Under the pieces are notes generated by a model that saw only the letters and a list, made by a program, of their open reading frames with translations, ran no database searches and was not told the origin of the DNA. Shown piece after piece: positions 45,685-57,591 of a stretch of DNA of 64,000 nucleotides; the first letter of the stretch is position 1, and each line of letters starts with the position of its first letter. Source of the stretch: Archivesica marissinica (taxonomy: Eukaryota; Mollusca; Bivalvia; Venerida; Vesicomyidae); contig CM026387.1 of assembly GCA_014843695.1 (NCBI GenBank), positions 73,381,749 through 73,445,748 on the forward strand, written 5' to 3'. Position numbers and translations under genes: made by a program.

Positions 45685-46115
45685 CACCCCAGGTGGGGTT
45701 CGAACAAGCAGCGGTGCAGGCAAGTGATTTATGGCCAACCTTAACAGCTCGGCAACAGAGGCTCCACACACCCCAGGTGGGGTTCGAACAAGCAGTGGTG
45801 CAGGCAAGTGATTTATGGCCAACCTTAACAGCTCGGCAACAGAGGCTCCACACACCCCAGGTGGGGTTCGAACAAGCAGTGGTGCAGGCAAGTGATTTAT
45901 GGCCAACCTTAACAGCTCGGCAACAGAGGCTCCACACACCCCAGGTGGGGTTCGAACAAGCAGCGGTGCAGGCAAGTGATTTATGGCCAACCTTAACAGC
46001 TCGGCAACAGAGGCTCCACACACCCCAGGTGGGGTTCGAACAAGCAGTGGTGCAGGCAAGTGATTTATGGCCAACCTTAACAGCTCGGCAACAGAGGCTC
46101 CACACACCCCAATTA
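45601..46115 (-). repeat. 84-bp array of tRNA-like SINE-E heads, 6 copies
   Basis: Each 84-bp unit, read on the minus strand, has an A-box-like TTGCCGAGCTGTTAAGG and a B-box-like TGTTCGAACCCCACC about 40 bp apart, the layout of a tRNA gene or SINE head. Copies differ only at GTGGTGCAG/GCGGTGCAG. The period is 28 codons, so 170-205-codon frames cross it on both strands as artefacts. The amplified block is the promoter-bearing head without the SINE body. Confidence 0.93.
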
Positions 46116-46516
46116 TTAGAATGAGGACACAGGAATAAGATATCACTTTATGCTGTCACTTGATCACAATCTAAGGCTTTCCTCGTCTGAAGGTTAGCTA
46201 GTGCGAAACATAAATTTCATGAAAGTTTGTTATTGTGAAATAAAATTCGAGGAAGATCTTAAATTTAATTTCAAAATGTGAAACATCTAAACATTGATAA
46301 TGAATATTGTATGCAGAAGAGCAATATCCACTATTTCGTCTCAGCATGGTGACATCACATAGAACAAACACTGTTGTTCAGTAATCTATAACAGAAAAAC
46401 AATATCCTAATCCTTGGTATTATGGGCTCTTTGGAGTAACAATAAATTGAGCAAGATGGGGTCCATTGATCGCTCATCTAAACAAGCCAATACATAAAAA
46501 GTGTTAAAATGATAAT
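46116..46516. other. unannotated stretch
   Basis: No feature recognised between the two head arrays. Confidence 0.5.
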
Positions 46517-46958
46517 AGTAAGTAGATGGGTCAGTTGCCCAATGGTTAAGATGTTGGACTGCTAATCCAGAGGTCACAGGTTTGATCATTCCGAGCCGGG
46601 CATGTAAAAGTAGATGGGTCAGTTGCCCAATGGTTAAGACGTTGGACTGCTAATCCAGGTCACAGGTTTGATCATTCCGAGCCGGGCATGTAAAAGTAGA
46701 TGGGTCAGTTGCCCAATGGTTAAGACGTTGGACTGCTAATCCAGAGGTCACAGGTTTGATCATTCCGAGCCGGGCATGTAAAAGTAGATGGGTCAGTTGC
46801 CCAATGGTTAAGACGTTGGACTGCTAATCCAGGTCACAGGTTTGATCATTCCGAGCCGGGCATGTAAAAGTAGATGGGTCAGTTGCCCAATGGTTAAGAC
46901 GTTGGACTGCTAATCCAGAGGTCACAGGTTTGATCATTCCGAGCCGGGCATGTAAAAG
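46517..46958 (+). repeat. 86/88-bp array of tRNA-Ser-like SINE-C heads, 5 copies
   Basis: Units start AGTAGATGGGTCAGTTGCCC, continue AATGGTTAAGACGTTGGACT and GCTAATCCAG, then CACAGGTTTGATCATTCC. TGGACTGCTAATCCA is the anticodon stem-loop pattern of tRNA-Ser with anticodon GCT, so the SINE-C head probably derives from that tRNA. Copies alternate CCAGAGGTC and CCAGGTC (88, 86, 88, 86, 88 bp), a dimeric higher-order repeat. The SINE-C body is absent. Confidence 0.93.
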
Positions 46959-47042
46959 AATCTGGAACTGGAGCATCTTCTGTATCTTGCAATATCCCCA
47001 AAAAATCTCCATACATAACAAGAGAGTTAGGTTACATTCTAG

Positions 47043-47852
47043 ACACACATGCACACAGGACAACTGGCACGATCACACGACCTCATCTTAGCGGAACACA
47101 CACATGCACACAGGACAACTGACACGACCTCATCTTAGCGGAACACACACATGCACACAGGACAACTGGCACGATCACACGACCTCATCTTAGCGGAACA
47201 CACACATGCACACAGGACAACTGGCACGATCACACGACCTCATCTTAGCGGAACACACACATGCACACAGGACAACTGGCACGATCATATGACCCCATCT
47301 AACGGAACACACACATGCACACAGGACAACTGGCACGATCATATGACCTCATCTTAGCGGAACACACACATGCACACAGGACAACTGGCACGATCATATG
47401 ACCCCATCTAACGGAACACACACATGCACACAGGACAACTGGCACGATCACATGACCCCATCTAACGGAACACACACATGCACACAGGACAACTGGCATG
47501 ATCATATGACCTCATCTTAGTGGAACACACACATGCACACAGGACAACTGGCACGATCACATGACCTCATCTTAGCGGAACACACACATGCACACAGGAC
47601 AACTGGCACGATCACATGACCTCATCTTAGCGGAACACACACATGCAGACAGGACAACTGGCACGATCACATGACCTCATCTTAGCGGAACACACACATG
47701 CACACAGGACAACTGGCACGATCATATGACCTCATCTTAGCGGAACACACACATGCACACAGGACAACTGGCACGATCATATGACCTCATCTTAGTGGAA
47801 CACACACATGCACACAGGACAACTGGCATGATCACATGACCTCATCTTAGCA
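47043..47852. repeat. 52-55-bp tandem array, about 15 copies
   Basis: Unit ACACACACATGCACACAGGA plus CAACTGGCACGATCACATGA and CCTCATCTTAGCGGA. Variants CCCCATCTAACGGA (3 bp shorter) are grouped at 47290-47470. Confidence 0.97.
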
Positions 47853-48361
47853 GAGCTCAAAGTCAGGTTGTGCCAATGGCAGGAGGCACAATAGTGCAGT
47901 TAACTCTGATTGGACAGGATCTAGTCCTATAGGAAACCAACCTTGTTGACGTCAGGGTGAATAAAGAGTGTAATGATGCTATATCTGTAATTAATCAGTA
48001 ACTTAATACAGACAGACCATTTGATGCAACAATGCGAGCCAGTGATTTCCGGGGTACATACGAATCTCTTGGGTATATAATAATCAAAACAGACATGCTT
48101 CAAAAAGCTTTTCACATTCCCTGCTAAAGCCACTAATATCAAACAAAAACCATTTTGTAAACAACTTCATCAAAGTGCTTGCACACTTATGAACAATGCC
48201 TACATGCATCCAGTAAAAAGTTTAATTGCACACATCAATCAATCAATCAAACAAACAGCATTTCTGACATGAAATACCAAATCCTGTTAGATAATGTCAA
48301 TAATACTGAAGCTATGGATGGGTACATAGCTTATGACATTATGGGAATAAAGGAAACCATA
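47853..48361. other. unannotated stretch
   Basis: A (CAAT)n-like CAATCAATCAATCAA run near 48233 is the only low-complexity feature. Confidence 0.5.
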
Positions 48362-48948
48362 TGAAACACAGTGAACATGGGCTACAAGGCATATGTAACA
48401 CAGTGAACATTGGCTACAAGGCATATGTAACACAGTGAACATGGGCTACAAGGCATGTGGAATACAGTGAACATGGGCTACAAGGCATATGAAACACAGT
48501 GAACATGGGCTACAAGGCATATGGAATACAGTGAACATGAGCTACAAGGCATATGTAACACAGTGAACATGGGCTACAAGGCATATGTAACACAGTGAAC
48601 ATGGGCTACAAGGCATATGGAATACAGTGAACATGGGCTACAAGGCATATGTAATACAGTGAACATGAGCTACAAGGCATATGGAATACAGTGAACATGA
48701 GCTACAAGGCATATGTAACACAGTGAACATGGGCTACAAGGCATATGGAATACAGTGAACATGAGCTACAAGGCATATGGAACACAGTGAACATGGGCTA
48801 CAAGGCATATGGAATACAGTGAACATGGGCTACAAGGCATATGTAATACAGTGAACATGGGCTACAAGGCATATGGAATACAGTGAACATGGGCTACAAG
48901 GCATATGTAATACAGTGAACATGAGCTACAAGGCATATGGAACACTAA
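48362..48948. repeat. 32-bp tandem array, about 18 copies
   Basis: Unit ACACAGTGAACATGGGCTAC plus AAGGCATATGTA. GTAACAC, GGAATAC and GAAACAC subtypes alternate. Confidence 0.97.
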
Positions 48949-48976
48949 AATTGATGGAATATGGGAAGGCGAGTTA

Positions 48977-49208
48977 TATGTTATATTTATGTTATATTTA
49001 GGGTTTTACGCTTGCATCAGCACCATTTTGGGCTATATCGCCCGCGGGCAGTTTACCTAACAACACCTTTCCTGGGCAGGCTCCAGCGGTTAACCAGTAC
49101 TTGGGTGCACCAACCTCCGTAAGAAACTGCCAACTTTTTCATATAAATGAGACACGGTCTGAGCGGGGCTCGAACCCGTGACCATCAGTGATGATAGGTT
49201 ACAGTGAA
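48977..49208 (-). mobile_element. SINE family B, 5'-truncated copy with target duplication
   Basis: From the tail (TTAGGGTTTTACGCTTGCAT on the plus strand) to the B box (GGTTCGAGCCC region, here CGGGGCTCGAACCCGTGACC), stopping at GATAGGTTACAGTG, so the A box is missing. Flanks GGAAGGCGAGTTA (48964-48976) and GGAAAGCGAGTTA (49216-49228) form a 13-bp duplication with one mismatch. This fits 5' truncation during reverse transcription. Confidence 0.92.
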
Positions 49209-49254
49209 AATAGTTGGAAAGCGAGTTACACATATTTGACTAAATTGGTGTGTT

Positions 49255-49490
49255 AGTTTATACAAATTTATTTTAGCTCGATTGCGAAACAAGGTCTTTC
49301 AACTTATATTAATCACTCTCGATACCTCATTCCTGATGGAATCCATTGCCACGAGGGAGAGAGAAGAGGCAATGTGGAATTTAAATGCCTTGCCTAAGGG
49401 CACAATCGTAACGGCTCCAGCGGGGCTCGAACTCCAGACCTTTCGCACCTGAAGCGAACGCGCATCCACAGCACTATCACGACTTCCACA
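49255..49490 (-). mobile_element. SINE family A copy 7
   Basis: Full-length minus-strand copy with tail, body and head. Only the A box differs (GATAGTGCTGTGG), which probably weakens transcription. Confidence 0.9.
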
Positions 49491-49539
49491 ACAAATGTGT
49501 GTGTTCCGTCTCATGCATGCACACAATCAACTGCTTATA

Positions 49540-49738
49540 CGCTTACACACATTTATTTTTAGCTCAATAATTATTGCGAAACAAGTTCTTACAACATTAT
49601 TTTAATCACTCATGAGATTTTATTCCTGATGAGGCATTGCGGAATTTAAGTGTCTTGCCTAAGGGCACAATTAATCGTAATGCATGGGTGCCAATTCCAG
49701 GCCTCTCCCAACGAAGCAAACTGAATCATGACTTCCAC
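49540..49738 (-). mobile_element. SINE family A copy 8 (old)
   Basis: Right beside copy 7: tail TTATTTTTAGCTCAATAAT, GCGAAACAAGTTCTTACAAC, TTGCCTAAGGGCACAATTAA and head end AATCATGACTTCCACA. The B box and several body parts are lost. Confidence 0.75.
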
Positions 49739-50295
49739 AGATACTGCTAATATAATATATTAGAGTGATTGTTGCATCCGGTTGCATGTTGTGTAGATGG
49801 TGGCACCATTTAAAGAGAACATACATGGCACATGGTGTCGGAAGGAAATTGACAGGGGGGCGGGCGGGGCGGCACTTGCTGCCTTGGATCTGTTACAAAT
49901 AGGCCTAAATAAGAGAAACAATAACTTAAATTCTATTATGTCATACTACTCTTCTTCTAATATGAGATGTGGGCCAACAGTGGGCCAACCTTGATTGTCA
50001 GTGAGTTTTTTTGTGGAGTACAGAATCTGATGGTAAACACAAAGAAAAATAGCTGGAATTTAACTGATTTCCCAACCATCTGCAGGTGCAGCGTATATTA
50101 TACATGTAAGTGACAATATATTTGACTTTTTAGTCTCTAATACAAAACAATGCATGCTTTCTTTTTTCCTTTCATTTATAGAGAGCAAAGCTGTTGTTTT
50201 ATTTATATATGAGAACAATGGAGGATGTTCAGGAATAGTACATGTAAAACATACTTCATAACACTTACTTGAACATCAATTTACAGGTAATATGA
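49739..50295. other. unannotated stretch
   Basis: A 65-codon frame (49797-49994) contains the G-rich GAGGAALAAL stretch and is not recognised. Confidence 0.4.
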
Positions 50296-50540
50296 TTAAC
50301 CCTTTCAACACCACAGACCTCTAAATTGGCTTACAAAAAAGTGTAGATCCAGATGAGCCGGCTCGTGACGAGCCGTCTCATCAGGATCTGCACTTTTTTT
50401 CAAGTAATATAACTATTTTTAGAAAAACAATTACCCAATTTTGATAAATGAACTGATCCAAATGTAATTTTGTTATTAATTTATTGGTCTAAAAATATCA
50501 TGGACCAGTCATGTCAGTTACTTGGTGTTGAATGGGTTAA
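50296..50540 (+). mobile_element. piggyBac-like MITE, family P, copy 3
   Basis: TTAACCCTTTCAACACCACA to GGTGTTGAATGGGTTAA, with the central palindrome GAGCCGGCTCGTGACGAGCC. Full length, 245 bp. Confidence 0.92.
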
Positions 50541-51012
50541 ATTACACGCCTGCCCCAGTATATTTTTGAAATATTTAGCGTAAATTTTCATATTTTTTCG
50601 CTTCATGAAATCATGGGAGATGTGCAAATCATTGGGTGTTGATGCCAAAAAGAGGGAGCGAGTTGGTAGTTGTGGTCCTCAATTATGAACCTCACAATAT
50701 ATATAATTAGCATTCTACCTTAATTATCAGTTATTGTCTTATATAACAAAGATCTTGAACATATCATCCATAAGCTGCAACTTTCCATTTTGTTTAAATT
50801 TATTTAGTAATAAACGAAGAAACTTAACGACGGGCAAGTAAATCAAATATTTACGTTATCTTTTATATCTACGTTTCAACTACATTCATCTATAAACAAA
50901 ATTAATTGCATATGCTAATAATCAACATACAATTTAATTAAAAGCTTTCAGCTGATATTCACAATGTAAATTAATACGAGAACTCCTTACTAAATTTCAT
51001 TAAAGAAACGCA
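50541..51012. other. unannotated AT-rich stretch
   Basis: No feature recognised. Confidence 0.5.
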
Positions 51013-51714
51013 ATCAGTACCAATACAATCAGTACCAATGCAATCAGTACCAATGCAACCAGCAATCAGTACCAATACAATCAGTACCACTACAATCAGT
51101 ACCAATACAATCAGTACCAATACAATCAGTACCAATGCAACCAGCAATCAGTACCAATGCAATCAGTACCAATACAATCAGTACCAATGCAATCAGTGCC
51201 AATGCAATCAGTACCAATGCAACCAGCAATCAGTACCAATACAATCAGTACCACTACAATCAGTACCAATGCAATCAGTACCAATGCAACCAGCAATCAG
51301 TACCAATACAATCAGTACCACTACAATCAGTACCAATACAATCAGTACCAATACAATCAGTACCAATGCAATCAGTACCAATGCAATCAGTACCAATACA
51401 ATCAGTGCCAATGCAATCAGTACCAATACAATCAGTACCAATGCAATCAGTACCAATACAATCAGTGCCAATGCAATCAGTACCAATACAATCAGTACCA
51501 ATGCAATCAGTACCAATACAATCAGTGCCAATGCAATCAGTACCAATGCAATCAGTACCAATGCAATCAGTACCAATACAATCAGTACCAATACAACCAG
51601 TACCAATACAATCAGTACCAATGCAATCAGTACCAATGCAACCAGCAATCAGTACCAATGCAACCAGCAATCAGTACCAATACAATCAGTACCAATGCAA
51701 TCAGTACCAATGTA
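51013..51714. repeat. 15-bp tandem array, about 46 copies
   Basis: Unit CAATCAGTACCAATG or -ATA, interspersed with a 7-bp insertion (CAACCAG). Five-codon periodicity leaves all plus frames open (ISTNA, SVPMQ, NQYQC) and two minus frames open, one of them purely hydrophobic (LVLIA). No single frame is favoured. Confidence 0.97.
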
Positions 51715-52498
51715 GATGGAGCAATAAATTAAGACAATTAAAATACCTGACTAAAACCAAATTTCAAGAAAGACTAAAACACGTAAATGAAAATCGGTTT
51801 TCACTTTTCCTCACAGAAAAAAATCCATGTTAGAATCAATCACATAATCAATTCCTTTCCACTTTTTGTCATCTTATATAAAAACAAATGACAACACTTC
51901 CCCCGTAGATAATTCAGTTATATCAGTAAATCATAACAATTGCAAGATTTTCTGATCACCACACAACACTTTCACCATTCACTGCCAATAACTGGCCAAT
52001 ATATATCCGCTGTGGCTTCTTTGATCTGTCGCAAGTCAGGATATTCCGACAGCTACGAGAATCACCTGGATGCTTGTGCTCCAGGGGAGAAAATGAGATC
52101 AAGTGCTATATTGGAAAGATACAATACTTTTGGTATCTGTGTCAATAAGTTCTATAGCCAATCAGATCAATTAACTATACATATATATAGCATCAGAACA
52201 AAAGTTCATCTTCACACTCAATTTTCTCATACTTTCATAACAATCATTTCTGGAATAAGGCCAAAAACATACATAGATGGATACTCAGTCTGGTGGTCTT
52301 GCTTCCAAAACATGAGGGTTGGTCAGAAATGTATATAACACTGAGGGATTGTCAGCATTATTTATAAACACTGACAGTATGTTGGTCAGAATTTGTTACA
52401 AAAATGAGGGTTGGTAAGAAATGTATATAAAACTGAGGGATTGAATTGGTGAGATTTATTTTATAGATATAATTTTATTTTATTGAAAACAAGGAATT
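51715..52498. other. Unique stretch with a 132-codon open frame
   Basis: The plus frame 51940-52338 starts with ATG and has no recognised domain. The sequence TGAGGGTTGGTMAGAAATGT with ATATAAMACTGAGGGATTG is duplicated at 52310-52350 and 52404-52445. Confidence 0.3.
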
Positions 52499-52746
52499 TT
52501 AACCCTTTCAAAACCACAGATGTCTAAATAGGCATAATATTATAAAAAGTGTAGATCCAGATGAGCCGGCTCATGACGAGCCATCTTATCAGGATCTGCA
52601 CTTTTTGCCAGTAATAATACTATTTTTAGACAAAAATTACCCATTTTGATAAATGAACTGATCCAAATGTAATTTTGTTATTAATTTATTGGTCTAAAAA
52701 TATCATGGACCAGTCCATGTCAGTTACTTGGTGTTGAATGGGTTAA
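52499..52746 (+). mobile_element. piggyBac-like MITE, family P, copy 4
   Basis: TTAACCCTTTCAAAACCACA to GGTGTTGAATGGGTTAA, with the internal palindrome slightly degraded (CCGGCTCATGACGAGCC). Confidence 0.92.
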
Positions 52747-52794
52747 GCAATATTATCTAGTCCAGAAAGACGTATTTGCACTGTATTAACATAT

Positions 52795-52948
52795 TAGGTC
52801 AAATGGTGACTATTATTGGTGGAGGAAGACCCCAGCCAGATGTCCCCTCTAGCAGTATTTCAAATATGGACAGGCGGGCACCCGGGCAGAACCATGACTG
52901 TCTATAAGCCAGCTGGATAGCTTTCTCACATGAAATAATACTACACCT
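52795..52948 (-). mobile_element. SINE family E copy 4 (headless)
   Basis: GGAGGAAGACCCCAGCCAGA, ATGGACAGGCGGGCACCCGG and TAAGCCAGCTGGATAGCTTT match the E body on the minus strand. The head is replaced by a plus-strand SINE-C. Confidence 0.75.
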
Positions 52949-52949
52949 G

Positions 52950-53207
52950 GTAACATGCTAAACTGGTAATCCAGGGGTCGCATGTTCGATACCCTGTCTG
53001 ACCCTAATAAAATTAACAGTCTTTCAGATGGGATGTTAAACTGAGGTCTCGTGTCGGTGCTGTACACCGTGCACGTAAAAGAACCAGAGGAGACTCTGGA
53101 ATGGGTCTCTGTCTGTATCACTGCATTATCCTCCAAAATTCTAAAATGATTAATCTCTTCAGGAGGCGTCGCTCATATGGGCAATCGGTAGCATCGATAA
53201 ATAAACA
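52950..53207 (+). mobile_element. SINE family C, most complete copy
   Basis: The head part AACATGCTAAACTGGTAATC with CAGGGGTCGCATGTTCGATA (B box) is followed by the whole C body and CGATAAATAAACATGG. It lies head to head against SINE-E copy 4. Confidence 0.88.
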
Positions 53208-53324
53208 TGGATCAGACAATAAAACAATATTTACACTGTGACATTGATCATTATTCTTATAACTATGATTTCCATATGAGAAATTGTATAGTTTCGGCAA
53301 AAATCACGAGTAGGCAGCTGAGAG

Positions 53325-55356
53325 ATTCCGCATACGGTGATAAGCATTAACTTTACATTACTTCATTTGTTATGTTGCAACGGCATACGGTGATAAGCAT
53401 TAACTTTACATTATTTCATTTGTTATGTTGCAACGGCATACGGTGATAAGCATTAACTTTACATTATTTCATTTGTTATGGTGCAACGGCATACGGTGAT
53501 AAGCATTAACTTTACATTATTTCATTTGTTATGTTGCAACGGCATACGGTGATAAGCATTAACTTTACATTATTTCATTTGTTATGTTGCAACAGCATAC
53601 GGTGATAAGCATTAACTTTACATTAGTTTGTTTGTTATGTTGCAACGGCATACGGTGATAAGCATTAACGTTATACATTATTTCATTTGTTATGTTGCAA
53701 CGGCATACGGTGATAAGCATTAACGTTATACATTATTTCATTTGCTATGGTGCAACGGCATACGGTGATAAGCATTAACTTTACATTATTTCATTTGTTA
53801 TGTTGCAACGGCATACGGTGATAAGCATTAACTTTACATTATTTCATTTGCTATGTTGCAACGGCATACGGTGATAAGCATTAACTTTACATTATTTCGT
53901 TTGTTATGTTGCAACGGCATACGGTGATAAGCATTAACTTTACATTAGTTTGTTTGTTATGTTGCAACGGCATACGGTGATAAGCATTAACGTTATACAT
54001 TATTTCATTTGCTATGGTGCAACGGCATACGGTGATAAGCATTAACTTTACATTAGTTTGTTTGTTATGTTGCAACGGCATACGGTGATAAGCATTAACT
54101 TTATACATTATTTCATTTGTTATGTTGCAACGGCATACGGTGATAAGCATTAACTTTACATTATTTCATTTGTTATGTTGCAACGGCATACGGTGATAAG
54201 CATTAACTTTACATTAGTTTGTTTGTTATGGTGCAACGGCATACGGTGATAAGCATTAACGTTATACATTATTTCATTTGCTATGGTGCAACGGCATACG
54301 GTGATAAGCATTAACTTTACATTATTTCGTTTGTTATGTTGCAACGGCATACGGTGATAAGCATTAACTTTACATTATTTCGTTTGTTATGTTGCAACGG
54401 CATACGGTGATAAGCATTAACTTTACATTATTTCGTTTGTTATGTTGCAACGGCATACGGTGATAAGCATTAACTTTACATTATTTCATTTGTTATGTTG
54501 CAACGGCATACAGTGATAAGCATTAACTTTACATTATTTCGTTTGTTATGGTGCAACGGCATACGGTGATAAGCATTAACGTTATACATTATTTCATTTG
54601 TTATGTTGCAACGGCATACGGTGATAAGCATTAACTTTACATTATTTCATTTGTTATGTTGCAACAGCATACGGTGATAAGCATTAACTTTACATTAGTT
54701 TGTTTGTTATGGTGCAACGGCATACGGTGATAAGCATTAACTTTACATTATTTCATTTGTTATGTTGCAACAGCATACGGTGATAAGCATTAACGTTACA
54801 TTAGTTTGTTTGTTATGTTGCAACGGCATACGGTGATAAGCATTAACTTTACATTATTTCATTTGTTATGTTGCAACGGCATACGGTGACAAGCATTAAC
54901 TTTACATTATTTCGTTTGTTATGTTGCAACGGCATACGGTGATAAGCATTAACTTTACATTAGTTTGTTTGTTATGTTGCAACGGCATACGGTGATAAGC
55001 ATTAACTTTACATTATTTTGTTTGTTATGTTGCAACAGCATACGGTGATAAGCATTAACTTTACATTATTTTGTTTGTTATGTTGCAACGGCATACGGTG
55101 ATAAGCATTAACTTTACATTATTTCATTTGTTATGTTGCAACGGCATACGGTGATAAGCATTAACTTTACATTAGTTTGTTTGTTATGTTGCAACGGCAT
55201 ACGGTGATAAGCATTAACTTTACATTATTTCGTTTGTTATGTTGCAACGGCATACGGTGATAAGCATTAACTTTATACATTATTTCATTTGTTATGTTGC
55301 AACGGCATACGGTGATAAGCATTAACTTTATATTATTTCATTTGTTATGGTGCAAT
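53325..55356. repeat. 53-bp tandem array, about 38 copies
   Basis: Unit CGGCATACGGTGATAAGCAT plus TAACTTTACATTATTTCATT and TGTTATGTTGCAA. Subtypes (ATTAGTTTGTTTG; AACGTTATACATT, 2 bp longer; GGTGCAAC) recur in mixed order. Short minus-strand frames through it (MLITVCRCN) are repeat translations. Confidence 0.98.
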
Positions 55357-55883
55357 GATGTTGTTCTGCCTTTGATGTATGACTAAGCATGATAGATGTA
55401 TTTAAAATATACAAATTTACAATCATTTTGATATTCAATTTGGGTTGATCTACAAATATTCGGAAATGTCATTCATAATAGTTACACCGAGGTCAAGGTC
55501 ACCACATTTTAATTCATACGTTACTGGATCAATACAATGCTTCTTCACTTATTCCAAACAAGAAGACCTAATAGACCGTTACAAATGAATTGTTAGATTT
55601 TAATCCAAATCTTTACGAAATTGGACATTTTGTTTTGAGTGTTAGCATTTATTGAATTTTTGGTGAGTGCTGAATGCCCCGCCCCGTCCCCGCAATAGCC
55701 TAAGAAGTTTCAGCCCGGAAAGGAAATATTGATTTGGACGGATGAACACACAAACATTAAGCACGCTACATCACCTATATAATTATGGCGAACATTTGTG
55801 GCAAATTAGTTTTGAAATGCCTCCATAGCCGTAGTAGAAGTTACAGCCTGCAGGACAGTAAATATTGTACCTTTATTTCACAT
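55357..55883. other. unannotated stretch
   Basis: A 72-codon frame (55785-56003) starts MANICGKLVLKCLHSRSRSY but runs into a MITE. CCTCCATAGCCG and GAAGTTACAG recur at about 56207, so a short fragment is duplicated around MITE copy 5. Confidence 0.35.
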
Positions 55884-56124
55884 TTAACCCATTCAACACC
55901 AAGTAACTCACATGGACTGGTCCATGATATTCATAAACCAATAAATGAATCAGAAAATCACATTTGGACAAGTTCATTTATCAAAATGGGTAATTATGTC
56001 TAAAAATAGTCATATCACTGGCAAAAAGTGCAGATCCTGATGAGACGGCTCGTCACGAGCCGGCTCATCTGGATCTACACTTTTTGTAAGCCTATTTAGA
56101 GGTCTGTGGTGTTGAAAGGGTTAA
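55884..56124 (-). mobile_element. piggyBac-like MITE, family P, copy 5
   Basis: TTAACCCATTCAACACCAAG to GTGTTGAAAGGGTTAA, full length. The palindromic core CGGCTCGTCACGAGCCGG is perfect. Confidence 0.92.
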
Positions 56125-56307
56125 CCTCGAAGTGTGACCGTGACCTTGAAGCTATGGACGTAGGCCTTGTGTACCATAAATAACCTACATATTGTGCCTC
56201 CATAGCCGAAGAAGTTACAGTCTGGACACGAAATATTGACTAGGGATTGACTTGCGCACAGAGTGAAAAACTATATCATGTTCCAAAGAAGAAAATCTAC
56301 GTGGGTA

Positions 56308-56550
56308 TTAACCCTTTTAACACCACAGACCTCTAAATTGGCTTACAAAAAAGTGTAGATCCAGATGAGCCGGCTCGTGACGAGCCGTCTCATCAGGATC
56401 TGCACTTTTTTCAAGTAATATAACTATTTTTAGAAAAAAAATTACCCATTTTGATAAATGAACTGATCCAAATGTAATTTTGTTATTAATTTATTGGTTT
56501 AAAAATATCATGGACCACCCATGTCAGTTACTTGGTGTTGAATGGGTTAA
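56308..56550 (+). mobile_element. piggyBac-like MITE, family P, copy 6
   Basis: TTAACCCTTTTAACACCACA to GGTGTTGAATGGGTTAA, full length with intact palindrome. It is very similar to copy 3. Confidence 0.92.
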
Positions 56551-56612
56551 AGCTAAAAGAATATCTATTGTAAATTTTACACCGCGCACCTGTTCCTACT
56601 TCCGCAAACACA

Positions 56613-56883
56613 TTAATCCATTCAACACCAAGTAACTCACATGGACTGGTCCATGATATTTTCAGACCAATAAATTAATAAGAAAATTACATTTGGACCA
56701 GTTCATTTATCAAAATGGGTAATTTTTGTCTAAAAATAGTAATATTACTGGAAAAAAGTGTAGATTCAGATGAGCCGGCTCGTCACTGTAGTCCAGTGGT
56801 AACTCGCTGTACTGGTAATCCAGGGATCGCAGGTTCAATCCACCATCTGACCCTAATAAAATTAACAATCTTGAATGGGTTAA
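56613..56883 (-). mobile_element. Chimeric MITE P copy 7 with SINE-C head inside
   Basis: The outer part TTAATCCATTCAACACCAAG through GATGAGCCGGCTCGTCAC is family P up to the centre of the palindrome. The sequence then switches to a plus-strand SINE-C head and proximal body (GTGGTAACTCGCTGTACTGG, CAGGGATCGCAGGTTCAATC, GACCCTAATAAAATTAACA). It ends with CTTGAATGGGTTAA, a P-type terminus. Confidence 0.75.
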
Positions 56884-57591
56884 ATGACGAAAATCTATGA
56901 GCTAACTGATACTAGTCTTATCTGCTATAAGCAACCGATGTATCTTCAATCTTAATGCAATTATATCTAGTCTCCCACTGTATAAGCTGTTCCAATTGTC
57001 ATGTCCGCAAGATCTACTCGCAGCCGGTAATTACGTTAGTGGGCCAAACTATAATCCAGCACAAGCCTAATCCAATTATGATGCAGAAAACAGAGAATAC
57101 AAAAGCTGTAAAAAGATATTGTCTTGAAATTTTCCCATGAGGCAACGTTGTTTCGTTAATGAAATTATCATTCTTAAACAATCAGATAGGAATAATGATG
57201 AAAAAACCCGCATATTTCGGTAGAACTGGAGAACCGAAGAAGTAATTGTATCATAAAACAAGCGTTTGCTGAATAGGAGTGATAATTCAACACTGGAAGC
57301 TTGAATTATGGTTCTTCCACCTTACGGTAAGCGGCAATGGATGTCTCTACAAAGTTTCATGTAGTTTCGTAAAAAGGTTTACCGAATTGCTAGCAGAAAA
57401 AACCAATTAGTTTATACAAAGTTTAATGAAGTTACTTAAAAAAAGGTTTACAGAATTGTTATCCGTGACAAGCAATAAATTTCTACAAAGTTTAATGTAT
57501 TTATGTTACACATATTGCCGTGGCAACCTAGTTTCTACGTTACTTTTAGCTCCATGGCGTAACCTGTTCTACAACATTGGTCTAATCTCTC
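56884..57591. other. unannotated stretch
   Basis: AAAAAGGTTTACMGAATTG and the adjacent ACAAAGTTTMATG are repeated two to three times (57347-57505), an old degenerate duplication of about 65 bp. No gene recognised. Confidence 0.4.

Noticed and set aside
45488..46146. 170-205-codon frames with 28-residue repeats
   Set aside because: They are translations of tandem tRNA-like SINE heads, on both strands.
46517..46958. Cluster of functional tRNA-Ser genes
   Set aside because: The units match the SINE-C heads elsewhere in the window, have altered B boxes (GGTTTGATCATTCC) and lack a convincing acceptor stem, so they are SINE heads and not tRNA genes.
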